Assembly (NCBI GenBank): GCA_038227045.1
Contig: JBBRQD010000058.1
Coordinates: forward strand, 1-34,248
Reading direction: 5' to 3'
Source: JANXLS01 sp038227045
Lineage (GTDB): Bacteria > Planctomycetota > SZUA-567 > H5-PLA8
Length of the DNA: 34,248 nucleotides
Under the pieces are notes generated by a model that saw only the letters and a list, made by a program, of their open reading frames with translations, did no database searches and was not told the DNA's origin. Positions 18,600 to 26,512 of this stretch are shown here, piece after piece. How positions within the stretch are numbered: the stretch's first letter is position 1; each line of letters begins with the position of its first letter. Position numbers and translations under genes: made by a program.

Positions 18600-20911
18600 G
18601 CAAGCCCCCGGCGCTTGCGCATGAGCCACTCGAAACTGAAACATGCCACCAGGAATATCAAAAGCCCAGGTGTTTGCCACAAGTCTATGCTCATTTGATG
18701 TACTAATGTCGTTGCCGGCATCGCTGGCAGTTGAAATGTTTCGCTCTGAGACATCGACGCGCTGATTCCGCCCGTTGACTGAGCCAGTTTCGCGAGCGCA
18801 TCCGGATCGGCTGCGACTTGCAAAAATTCGGCTCGCGACGGCGCGACGTAGACGGCAGTCTCCAACGCGCTGGCGCTGCCGCCTTGAATTGCAATGGTTG
18901 CCTTTACCTTGTGGTTTCCCGCCTTGAGCGGAACATAGGTAAATGAATACCGGCCCGGCAATTCAGGATCGGACGTGGATTGGCCATAAGTCATGCCTCC
19001 TTCCGGCGCTTCAACCGTGAAGCTTGCCGTGGCGGTGGTATCGGGATTGCCGTCCTTATCGTTCAGGCTTACCGAAAAGATCGCAGGCTTGGATACCTCC
19101 AGAACCGGATTGTCGCAAAGGATCGTACCCATACGTTTGTTGGCTCTCGGGTCGCCCGCCGACCAGCGCGCCACTTGCCCCCAATAACGCTGGTGGTAAT
19201 CTCCCTCCGTTTTACGCGCCAGTCGCCAGTGCCACGTCCCGTCCAATGCGGTCGAAAACACTCTGCCCTGCCCATACTGCCACGCCGCGGTAATGGGGCG
19301 AGGCCCCAGATTCGTTTTAAGCAATGGATGATAGAGCATGACCGTCGCGCCGGGCTTGACGGCTTTGAATGCGTTACCTCCTTCAACCCACGGCAGCTTG
19401 GACCATGCTTCTTCGTTTTTGACCGGATCCAATTCCAATTGCATGGCCGGATGCATAATGCCCTGCGTCGTGGTCTGAACATTGAAGCGGTTGACCAGTT
19501 GAAGTTTCTTTTCGCGCATTAGGTTGAAGGGAATCATTCTACCTAAAGGAGTATCCTCATAGTTTCCCGCCGTGTATACTTTGAAACCGCCGATTGTAAC
19601 CAGCCCGCCACCGCGGCGTTTGACAAACGACTCCACCAGATCGAAGCGATTGGATTGTTCGAATATTTTGCGATCCAAGTCGCCCAGAATCAGCACATCG
19701 AAATAATCCAGTTCTTCAGAGCTCGCCGGGAAGCCATCCTTCGGTTTTTGTATCACGGCTTTGCCGTCCGGCCGCGTCGATTTTCCCTGATAAAACCATT
19801 CGTCGCCCGGAAGACGCATCAGTCCGTTGAATTCAATGACGGGGTCCGCTTCGAGAGCCTGCTTCGCAAATCTGTATTCCCAACTGGGTTCGCCTTCCAC
19901 GAACAGCACATGTATTTTGTCGCCTCGCACATCCAGATTGAAGTCCACCCTATTATTGCTTGCGGTCAACTCGCCAACGACCGGCAAAATTCGAATGCTG
20001 AGGTGCTGCAAGCCTGCTACCTGCGTCTCAAATTCAATGCGCGCAATGGCGGCATCGTCACCGGGTTTAACGGCGATGGTAGTCGTGCCGACTTCCTTTT
20101 CGCCGGCATCGGTTACGTGCATGAGTTTTAAGGTCACTTCCTGTTCCATGCCGAGCGACTTTACTTGTGCGGTGATCAGCGCGCGATCGTGCAGGTATAC
20201 ATAGGGGGGAATTGAGACATCTTGAAGAATGACATCCTTTATCTCAGCTTCCGCGCCCACACAAAGCGTGCTGACCGGCGCCGGCAATTCCGCGGCGGCC
20301 CGGGCAAGAGTTTTGTAACCCAGATCAGCGCCGTCTGAAATCAGCAGAATATGCGCCAGCGGCTGCTTTCGATGCAGATTGCTTTGGCGAATTAAGGACT
20401 GCGCCAAGTCTTGCGGGGATGTCGATGTTTCGCAGTCGAATGCTGCCTTCAGGCCTGAAGTCAGCGCAACTGTCGCGTCATAATTGTTTTTCAAGCGATC
20501 CAACAACCCGCGCGACCATAAGACATTTTTCGTTCGGGAAAAACGGGTCTCGTTTGCCGTAACAGGCAGCGCCATACTCGGCGAATCGTCAATCAGTACC
20601 AGCAACGATGGTAATTGGGTTGTTGTGACGCTGATTATACAAATCGTGCTGGCTGCCATGACCAGAAGCGCCATTGTCCCGCCGAATCGGGCCGCGGCAA
20701 GCATGACGCGGGCCTTGATCGTCAGCCCTTCTCGCGTGCGATAGTAGCAAAGCGCCGAGAACCCCAACGCCGCAATTGTGCCTGCGAGAATTAACGCCTC
20801 ACCCCAGGGCGCAAAACGCCACTGCAGGAGATGAACACGCCCCGTCGCAGGCCCCCAATGCCCATCCAGCAGTAGTGCAAGCCGGGCAAATATGTTGTGC
20901 AGAAACTGCAT
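18596..20911 (-). CDS. Membrane-anchored VWA protein with amidotransferase-like domain
   Basis: A 771-aa protein. The ATG at 20911 shares one base with the TGA of the BatA gene (TGATG), favouring it over a TTG one codon earlier. Helices at about 38-57 and 77-96 precede a von Willebrand factor A domain with an intact MIDAS motif, D108-x-S110-x-S112 (LIDDSPSM), and ILLISDGADLG further on. A CARDB/Ig-like region follows, then a class I glutamine-amidotransferase-like fold (about 400-600; DVLILGDLD, RRGGGLVTIGG, TPLGRMIPF) with no nucleophile Cys at the expected turn. A further Ig-like domain leads to a last helix (about 747-766) and a basic tail. VWA-MIDAS domains bind protein ligands through a divalent metal. 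Together with BatA this gives two complementary VWA modules on the same membrane. Confidence 0.85.
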   Translation of the reverse strand: MQFLHNIFARLALLLDGHWGPATGRVHLLQWRFAPWGEALILAGTIAALGFSALCYYRTREGLTIKARVMLAAARFGGTMALLVMAASTICIISVTTTQLPSLLVLIDDSPSMALPVTANETRFSRTKNVLWSRGLLDRLKNNYDATVALTSGLKAAFDCETSTSPQDLAQSLIRQSNLHRKQPLAHILLISDGADLGYKTLARAAAELPAPVSTLCVGAEAEIKDVILQDVSIPPYVYLHDRALITAQVKSLGMEQEVTLKLMHVTDAGEKEVGTTTIAVKPGDDAAIARIEFETQVAGLQHLSIRILPVVGELTASNNRVDFNLDVRGDKIHVLFVEGEPSWEYRFAKQALEADPVIEFNGLMRLPGDEWFYQGKSTRPDGKAVIQKPKDGFPASSEELDYFDVLILGDLDRKIFEQSNRFDLVESFVKRRGGGLVTIGGFKVYTAGNYEDTPLGRMIPFNLMREKKLQLVNRFNVQTTTQGIMHPAMQLELDPVKNEEAWSKLPWVEGGNAFKAVKPGATVMLYHPLLKTNLGPRPITAAWQYGQGRVFSTALDGTWHWRLARKTEGDYHQRYWGQVARWSAGDPRANKRMGTILCDNPVLEVSKPAIFSVSLNDKDGNPDTTATASFTVEAPEGGMTYGQSTSDPELPGRYSFTYVPLKAGNHKVKATIAIQGGSASALETAVYVAPSRAEFLQVAADPDALAKLAQSTGGISASMSQSETFQLPAMPATTLVHQMSIDLWQTPGLLIFLVACFSFEWLMRKRRGLA

Positions 20912-23250
20912 CAAGCGGCCGCCTCACTGGTTGATCGCCAAGCTACAATTCCTTCGACCGCCAGGAATGCCAACGCCAGCAGCAGAATCCAGCGGGTCAG
21001 GTCGCGCCCCGATTTAAGCGCGTCGGCAATCCCTCCCGGATTGTTACCTATGCGATACGCAATCGTAGGAGTGTTCGCCGGCAAATACGATTGAAGTTCT
21101 TCAAAAGAGAGCACGGTCAGATCGCTCTCCCGGGTGCTGTGATTAAACGAGACCGGCACCATATCCGTATCGATCTTGGGTTCTTTCAAGATACCTTCGT
21201 CAGTGCCGGGTTGCACGGTCAGGTAGTAATGGCCATCCAACTGGCTCGATGGAAGAATAAGCGCGTTCGCGGTCTGATACCAGGGAAGCGATTCATAATG
21301 CACGGGTATTCCGGATACTCTGAACATTGCCGGCGTGCCGCCTGCCATTTCGGGGGCAATCGCCGTCGCCGCCCCGTCGCCGACAGTACGCTCCGGCACA
21401 AGCGTCGTCGGGCGCAAATCAGACCCCAAATATTTTACCAGGCTTCTCGTCAAAAGCACAAAAGCAGGTCTAAGCGGCCAATCGCTCTCCGACACATGCG
21501 CGCCGGTTGCGGCGATAATGACGCGGCCTTTTCCGACTGTCCCTTCAACAAGCGCGGGAGAACTATCGGAGAAACGCGCAAGCACTCGGGCGTCAGCGGA
21601 AGGTTTAAGAATTAAACGCGTACTGGTGCTGAGCGAATGGATGCCTGCGCCCGCGTGTTCACGAACTCCCGCCAGCGCGGGCGCCCGCTCGTCAATGGAC
21701 TTCATATAGACAAAGCTCTTGGCCTTCTTCTCGACGACTTCAGCGGGCAGAAATCCCCAGCCGTTATATTCTTCGGCGGTGGCGCCAGCTCCGGGGAAGA
21801 TCAAGACACCTTTTCCGTCGGCCGCAAACTGCCGCACTTTTTCACGCGACGCGGCATCCAATGTTTGGACGCCGGCGAGAATTAATACATTCCACTTGGT
21901 AAAAAGCGTTTTCGAAAATTCGCTCATGTCGATTTCTTTGGTTTCCGCCGCCGCGGGATTGCTGTTGCTGCGCGAACCGAGCGCATTCATTAAATAGAAC
22001 GTTTCGGAATCGGCATTGGTACTCGCCGCCAGCCCATTTACACACAGCGTCTGAACCGGAAATCTCACACCGATCTGAAAATACCATGAATCGTCATATC
22101 CAAACGGATCGGTGGGGGTGCTGATTTGCGCGGAACACAAAACGTTTCGCTCCCGGCTCATGACCTGAATTGGGAACGCCATGGAAAGTGCGCTGCGCGC
22201 ATCGATCGGCGGAACTTTGATTTCTATCGGTTTGCCCGAATCGCCGGCATGGACGGTGAGTTTAGAGGCATCGGATTTGGCGCTGCCATAGTTGCGTATT
22301 GAGGCAGTGCCCGAGATGGTCTGTCCAAAGTCGGCTTCGCGCACGGGTATCGAGCAGCTTTCAATGCCCAAGTTGGGTCCAGATACGGTTGGAGATTCAA
22401 TCGGAACAACAGCCAGGTAAATTCCGCCGAGCGATTCGAGTTTGTCCCCTTCCCATTCCGATTTCTGCAGATCCGATAGAAGAATAATTTTCTTGTCGCC
22501 ATCTTGCGAATTGCGCAGGAGCGATGCGGCATGGGAGAGCGCGGATTTGACATCACCCGGTTGCGACGAGATCCGCGATTGATCCAGAATTCGAAGCAGC
22601 CGCGCGATGTCATAGCTCAACTCACCGTGGGCGTCTGAATCATACGACGTCACCCCCACTCTTTTTTCCGACGCAATGTTCTGCGCGGATTTAACGAGCC
22701 GAAGTGTATCGCGAGTAAGCCCGGGCACCGCCAGTTTGCGCGCGTCTTCGTCCGCGGTCCATAGCCCTGCTGGCTGGCCCGCGCGAAGAGCAAGTTCTTT
22801 TTTCAACTCGCCGACATTTGTAAAGTATGAGGGATCGTTATAGGGAGCCGTGAAAACCAGTTCGGCCCGATCGGTCGGGCCAAGTTGTTCGAGCGCGGCC
22901 TTTGCAATAAGCTGTCCCCTTTCAAACAGCGTCTTACCATCTCGCAAGAGCGCCATGCTGGGCGAATTGTCGAGAACGATCACGACTGAACGTCGCTGTT
23001 CGCCCAGTAACGAATGGGTATATGGACGAGCAAGTCCAAGCATTAACGCTATCAATGCGGCGACGCGCAAACAGAGAAGTATCTTATCGATGATCCTGCG
23101 CTGAATCGTATTGTTCTTGATGGTTTTGTCGAAGAAACGCAGCGTCGTAAAGCGCCGCTCCGGGTAGCGCTGGCGTTGAATCAAATGAATCGCAATTGGA
23201 ATGGCCACCGCTGCCAAACCATACAAAAATGCCGCACTCAGGAAGCTCAC
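20911..23250 (-). CDS. BatA-type VWA membrane protein
   Basis: A 779-aa protein and first gene of the eight-gene run. The N-terminus (FLYGLAAVAIPIAIHLIQRQR, then RRFTTLRFF) is the classic BatA/aerotolerance-type double-helix region, with helices at about 5-24 and 56-76. The VWA domain has an intact MIDAS motif, D94-x-S96-x-S98 (VLDNSPSM), and IILLSDLQKSEW. A CARDB-like segment (about 280-365) and an amidotransferase-like domain (about 440-620; NVLILAGVQTLD, GKGVLIFPG) without catalytic Cys follow, and a helix closes the protein (about 755-773). The GTG start has a GGAGG site nine bases upstream. Despite the old Bat (Bacteroides aerotolerance) name, the biochemical role of such proteins is not settled. 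No MoxR ATPase or DUF58 gene, the usual companions, is next to it. Confidence 0.87.
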   Translation of the reverse strand: MSFLSAAFLYGLAAVAIPIAIHLIQRQRYPERRFTTLRFFDKTIKNNTIQRRIIDKILLCLRVAALIALMLGLARPYTHSLLGEQRRSVVIVLDNSPSMALLRDGKTLFERGQLIAKAALEQLGPTDRAELVFTAPYNDPSYFTNVGELKKELALRAGQPAGLWTADEDARKLAVPGLTRDTLRLVKSAQNIASEKRVGVTSYDSDAHGELSYDIARLLRILDQSRISSQPGDVKSALSHAASLLRNSQDGDKKIILLSDLQKSEWEGDKLESLGGIYLAVVPIESPTVSGPNLGIESCSIPVREADFGQTISGTASIRNYGSAKSDASKLTVHAGDSGKPIEIKVPPIDARSALSMAFPIQVMSRERNVLCSAQISTPTDPFGYDDSWYFQIGVRFPVQTLCVNGLAASTNADSETFYLMNALGSRSNSNPAAAETKEIDMSEFSKTLFTKWNVLILAGVQTLDAASREKVRQFAADGKGVLIFPGAGATAEEYNGWGFLPAEVVEKKAKSFVYMKSIDERAPALAGVREHAGAGIHSLSTSTRLILKPSADARVLARFSDSSPALVEGTVGKGRVIIAATGAHVSESDWPLRPAFVLLTRSLVKYLGSDLRPTTLVPERTVGDGAATAIAPEMAGGTPAMFRVSGIPVHYESLPWYQTANALILPSSQLDGHYYLTVQPGTDEGILKEPKIDTDMVPVSFNHSTRESDLTVLSFEELQSYLPANTPTIAYRIGNNPGGIADALKSGRDLTRWILLLALAFLAVEGIVAWRSTSEAAA

Positions 23251-23259
23251 CTATTATGT

Positions 23260-23264
23260 CCTCC
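23260..23264 (-). promoter_or_regulatory. Ribosome binding site for the GTG start of the BatA-type gene
   Basis: The minus strand reads GGAGG nine bases upstream of GTG at 23250. No ATG lies near in this frame, so the motif supports the GTG start. Confidence 0.6.
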
Positions 23265-23462
23265 GTGCAGCGTGGCGAGTTGGCATTCCAGAATACATTT
23301 CATCATAGATCCGTTAAACAAAAACCCTGCCGCCGCTTTAAAAAACGCCGGACCAATTCCTGGAAGGTCGGAAAATGTGTGGATCGCGTTGCGCAACTCG
23401 CAACTTTTAAGGATACGCCGGAGCGCATGATTTAAAGACCGAATTGCATATTTTTTAATAGA

Positions 23463-23492
23463 TTTATAGCATGAGCGCTGAAGGAGTTACAA
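23463..23492 (-). promoter_or_regulatory. Sigma70-like promoter candidate for the eight-gene operon
   Basis: On the minus strand TTGTAA (23487-23492) is followed after 18 bases by TATAAA (23463-23468), matching four of six and five of six consensus positions. It lies in the most A+T-rich part of the gap and would give a leader of about 205 bases before the BatA GTG. The match is by eye; promoter consensus in this lineage is not known. Confidence 0.35.
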
Positions 23493-23542
23493 TGCGATAG
23501 AAACCGGTATATATTGTGCGAAAAAAGCGCAAAAACCAGCAT

Positions 23543-24283
23543 TTATTGCGCCCGCGAAACAATTTCGCCGTTTTCGATGGAATACACTCCATAAAGTCGC
23601 GCTCCCTCGTCTACAACCGGTGCGGCTTTGAAGCGTCCACGAACTGTAAAAACATGCAACGCGCCGCGCTCGATATTTTCCGGCGTCTTAAGCTTCACTT
23701 GAACCGTTGCAAAAACCGAACGCGCGCGGCACAGGGGGCAGTTGTCCATCTGGCGATCGTTCAGCACGAAATCGCTGGATGGACCGTTGACGATGGACTT
23801 CACCGTGAAACCGGTCACGATGACTTCCTTGCCATCCAAATATTTAATACGCGCGGGCAATTCAGTTGTTTCAGCCGCTGAATCGACGCCGCTTTGCGCG
23901 CTCAAAAGCAAATCCCACGCGAGAGTAAAGGGTTGATCCGCAGTGCCCTCACCCCCCGCAATCGTCCAGTATTTATCGACAATCAACGAGCCATCTTTAA
24001 GCCGCACAAGCCGCGGCGATTCTTCACGCTCAACCGTCCCGCTGGTGTCCGGCACGATGGGTGCGAGTGGTTTTGGCGCGATATTTCTTACATGATCGGC
24101 TGGAAGCTTCGGACTCGGATCAGGCTTGGCAACGACGACCGGATCTCTCACTATTTCAACCACAGCCTGAGCGTTATCCCAGCCGGCGTTCAGCTTCGCT
24201 TCCGGCATGGCATGACGCCAACGCGCAGTTCCGACGACCGCTGCGGCGAGCAGGATGACGATCCAAAATGTGCGAACTCCCAT
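23543..24283 (-). CDS. Membrane-anchored DUF3299-like periplasmic protein
   Basis: A 246-aa protein with one N-terminal helix or uncleaved signal (about 5-19), a Pro-rich linker (about 48-80), and a domain at about 115-235. That domain carries LPARIKYLDGKEVIVTGF, a C-P-L-C pair (Cys182 and Cys185) and VFTVRGRF, fitting the OB-fold-like DUF3299 pattern (ldGk-V-x-i-x-G-[FY] ... C ... V-x-G). Members of that family are often encoded with a LolD-type ATPase and a MacB/FtsX-type permease, as here; from memory, a Vibrio zinc-regulated cluster has a similar arrangement. The CxxC pair might bind metal. The start at 24283 has GAGG five bases upstream; the 53-base gap after the permease gene is compatible with one operon. 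Family assignment is tentative. Confidence 0.65.
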   Translation of the reverse strand: MGVRTFWIVILLAAAVVGTARWRHAMPEAKLNAGWDNAQAVVEIVRDPVVVAKPDPSPKLPADHVRNIAPKPLAPIVPDTSGTVEREESPRLVRLKDGSLIVDKYWTIAGGEGTADQPFTLAWDLLLSAQSGVDSAAETTELPARIKYLDGKEVIVTGFTVKSIVNGPSSDFVLNDRQMDNCPLCRARSVFATVQVKLKTPENIERGALHVFTVRGRFKAAPVVDEGARLYGVYSIENGEIVSRAQ

Positions 24284-24336
24284 AACAACCTCTACACCAT
24301 TTTCCGTTCTCTGTGCTTTCCGTGCTCCGTGGTGCA

Positions 24337-25677
24337 TTACCCCATGGGGCGCAGACTGCGCGCCACCGGGGTACGATAGGCCATCAACGCCGGAACGATA
24401 CCCGCCACACCCGCCAAAACGACCGCGGCAAGAACTACCCATAGCGTAGGTTCCGCAGCCAATGCCGGCTGAATGATCAAGCCCAGCTTTGAATCAATTA
24501 TCTTCGCCGATACCTGATTAGCAATCAAAGCCAATACGACACCCGCGACAGCGCCCAACAGTCCGATCAACGCGGCCTCCGTAACAATCAAACCGAAGAC
24601 GCGCGCCTGACTACAGCCCATCACGCGCAAGATGGCGATCTGGCGCCGGCGCTGCTCCATTGAATTATAGAGCGCCAGCATGATCGCTATACCGCTCGAG
24701 ACCATGATGACCGCAGCCAGCGCAATGAAGATTTCATCGATGTTTGAAACGATTGAAAACAAGCGATCGATCTCCACTGCCGGGACCGCAACCGTGATCT
24801 CCGGATGGCCCCGCTTCAGCTCGTCGTAAACGGTGCTGAGGACCGGAGATTCGGACATGCCTGGCGGCGTTTTAAAACGGACATAGACCCCGGTAATAAG
24901 CTTGTCCGCATCTGTTAAATCGGCGGCGCTGGTATGCGTCACCGAAGGATCTTTCATCCTCCTGTTTTGATGCGCATGTACTATCCACGTACTATTGAGA
25001 TCGGTAAACAGCGCGCGGTCGTGGCTGGTGCCGGTGCGCTTCAAAATGCCTGCGACCTTGTACTTTGAATAGCGATGCATCTGAGCCATCGCCATTTTTA
25101 GTGTCGGAAACTGATGCTGTGTGCTTTCCGCCTGAGCGTCGTCCGGATCGCGGTCGCTGAAATCGCTTGCCCCGTGCGTAATATAAAAACTATCGCCAAG
25201 GCTAAGCTTGAGCGACTGAGCGGCCGCGGCGCCGGCCACGATTTCAAATTCGCTTTTGAACGCAGTCCCCTGCGCCAATTCCCAGCCGCTTTCCGGGTCC
25301 GGTTTGAATAGAGTGAAGAATTCGGGCGTTGTGGCGACAATTGGAAAACTGCGGTACGTATCGCCCTGCTGGACAGGTATTTGATACTCGATGGGATACG
25401 TCTTAAGCAATTCCTGGCACGCCGCCCACTTCAAGGCCCGCGCGGGCGGATTTGCGTAGAAGATTGCATTCAAGACCGAGCCCATGGGACTGCTGTCCGC
25501 GCTGACGAGCAATTGCATATTTCCGCTGCCGCGGTCGAAGGCTTTGCGGCTGGCGTCGCGCAGGCTCAACAATACCAGCATGAGGGCGATCGCCACCGCC
25601 ACGGTCAACGCCGTGGTAATTGTGGAGAAGAGCCGAAGCCGAAGACTCCTGATGATTATGGTAAAATCGGTCATCAT
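24337..25677 (-). CDS. ABC transporter permease, MacB/FtsX (LolC/E) type
   Basis: A 446-aa inner-membrane protein with the standard four-helix layout: one N-terminal helix (about 18-38), a large periplasmic MacB-PCD-like domain (about 45-310), and three C-terminal helices (about 318-340, 365-390 and 410-435). The stretch MEQRRRQIAILRVMGCSQ between helices 2 and 3 is the coupling segment typical of FtsX-like permeases, which work by mechanotransmission and do not carry substrate through a channel. The start overlaps the stop of the ATPase gene (ATGATGA); the first of two adjacent ATGs is used. With the upstream ATPase it should form a homodimeric permease complex. Substrate unknown; lipoprotein release, metal-linked or envelope-stress roles are all possible. 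Confidence 0.88.
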   Translation of the reverse strand: MMTDFTIIIRSLRLRLFSTITTALTVAVAIALMLVLLSLRDASRKAFDRGSGNMQLLVSADSSPMGSVLNAIFYANPPARALKWAACQELLKTYPIEYQIPVQQGDTYRSFPIVATTPEFFTLFKPDPESGWELAQGTAFKSEFEIVAGAAAAQSLKLSLGDSFYITHGASDFSDRDPDDAQAESTQHQFPTLKMAMAQMHRYSKYKVAGILKRTGTSHDRALFTDLNSTWIVHAHQNRRMKDPSVTHTSAADLTDADKLITGVYVRFKTPPGMSESPVLSTVYDELKRGHPEITVAVPAVEIDRLFSIVSNIDEIFIALAAVIMVSSGIAIMLALYNSMEQRRRQIAILRVMGCSQARVFGLIVTEAALIGLLGAVAGVVLALIANQVSAKIIDSKLGLIIQPALAAEPTLWVVLAAVVLAGVAGIVPALMAYRTPVARSLRPMG

Positions 25678-26357
25678 CGTTTTGGAGTTTCCGGGCTGAG
25701 TTCTTCCAATGAAATGCGGCGGTTGAAGCGCTTGGCCATGGCGGGATCGTGGCTTGTGCACAGCAACGCCGCGCCGCGCTGCCTGCACGTCTCCTGGATC
25801 ACATTCATGGCGACATCGGCCAATTCCGGGTCAAGGCTGGCGGTGGGTTCGTCGGCCAGCACAAGTAGCGGTTCGCAGGCGACCGCGCGCGCGACAGCGA
25901 CGCGTTGTTGCTGACCGACGCTCATTTGATCCGGATCGGCATCGGGATTTTCGATGCCCAATTTCGCCAGCAGGCTCTCCGCATATTGGCGATGTTCCCG
26001 GCCCGGGAGCGCGGAAAACATCAGCGCGGCAAGGACATTTTCGACGGCCGAAAACCCTTGAAGCAAATTGAACGTCTGAAAAATGACGCCGATATTCCGC
26101 CCGCGGTAATGATCTCGAACACCCCCGCGCATGGAATGCAAATCAGTCCCTCCGACCAGTATGCGCCCTTCGACGGGATCGAGAAGTCCGGCAATAAGAT
26201 AAAGAAGGGTGCTTTTTCCGCGTCCGGATGTCCCGGTCAACAGGAGTTGCTCGCCGGACTTCAGATCAAGAGCTGAAATGTCAATCGTCCAATCCGGTTT
26301 GAGCGGCGAATACCGAAATCGCATGTCGCGAATTGAGAGCGGACTGTTTCGATCCAT
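25674..26357 (-). CDS. ABC transporter ATPase, LolD/MacB type
   Basis: A 227-aa nucleotide-binding subunit with all expected motifs: Walker A GTSGRGKST (42-50), Q-loop Gln94, signature MSVGQ (145-149, variant of LSGGQ), Walker B ending in Glu170 (LLVLADE), D-loop SLD, and switch His203. The length is normal for LolD-like proteins. It hydrolyses ATP in the cytoplasm to drive the adjacent permease. The ATG at 26357 has AGGTGA three bases upstream. It is the first gene of a three-gene unit and is divergent from the plus-strand genes starting at 26513. The second-position Val in the signature is unusual but should not by itself abolish activity. Confidence 0.93.
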   Translation of the reverse strand: MDRNSPLSIRDMRFRYSPLKPDWTIDISALDLKSGEQLLLTGTSGRGKSTLLYLIAGLLDPVEGRILVGGTDLHSMRGGVRDHYRGRNIGVIFQTFNLLQGFSAVENVLAALMFSALPGREHRQYAESLLAKLGIENPDADPDQMSVGQQQRVAVARAVACEPLLVLADEPTASLDPELADVAMNVIQETCRQRGAALLCTSHDPAMAKRFNRRISLEELSPETPKR

Positions 26358-26512
26358 CGTTCACCTAAAAAGGGGACGTACTCAATACACCGCCGTATGA
26401 ACACGTCGCAGCATACGTTAAGCTCGTTTTTTAGAAACGCAATCGTTTCACCGATTTTCACAGCGCTCTCACGGTGTAAGTTGGAAGAGCAGATTAAAAA
26501 GTGGAGACGCGA
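26358..26512. promoter_or_regulatory. Divergent intergenic region with an inverted repeat
   Basis: This 155-base gap must hold promoters for both the ABC operon and the plus-strand pair. It contains a perfect 6-base inverted repeat, GAAACG at 26434-26439 and CGTTTC at 26444-26449, separated by CAAT. CGTTT just upstream (26425-26429) could pair with the same AAACG. Neither side of the repeat is followed by a T-run, so a terminator is unlikely and a dimeric regulator site is possible. I could not pick convincing -35/-10 boxes for either direction. Confidence 0.3.

Larger units (their letters stand above)
23251..23542. other. Intergenic region between the two minus-strand operons
   Basis: These 292 bases hold no convincing gene. 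The stretch 23420-23520 is A+T-rich and contains the promoter candidate described separately. On the minus strand one frame is open from about 23486 to a TGA at 23247-23249, which overlaps the GTG of the BatA gene, but it has no usual start codon except ATGs at 23306 and 23303. I see no strong terminator for the DUF3299-like gene ending at 23543; only a 4-base stem (TGCG/CGCA) lies near 23517-23531. Confidence 0.5.

Noticed and set aside
23481..23499. AAGGAG followed by ATG on the plus strand
   Set aside because: The frame is ATG CGA TAG, two codons only, so this cannot be a gene; the stretch overlaps the minus-strand promoter candidate.
26434..26449. Reading the inverted repeat as a rho-independent terminator
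   Set aside because: The stem is only six pairs and no T-run follows on either strand; both flanking genes also start, not end, here.
23251..26512. CRISPR arrays, tRNA genes and riboswitches in the intergenic gaps
   Set aside because: No regular direct repeats, cloverleaf-like segments or known riboswitch cores were seen in any gap by eye.
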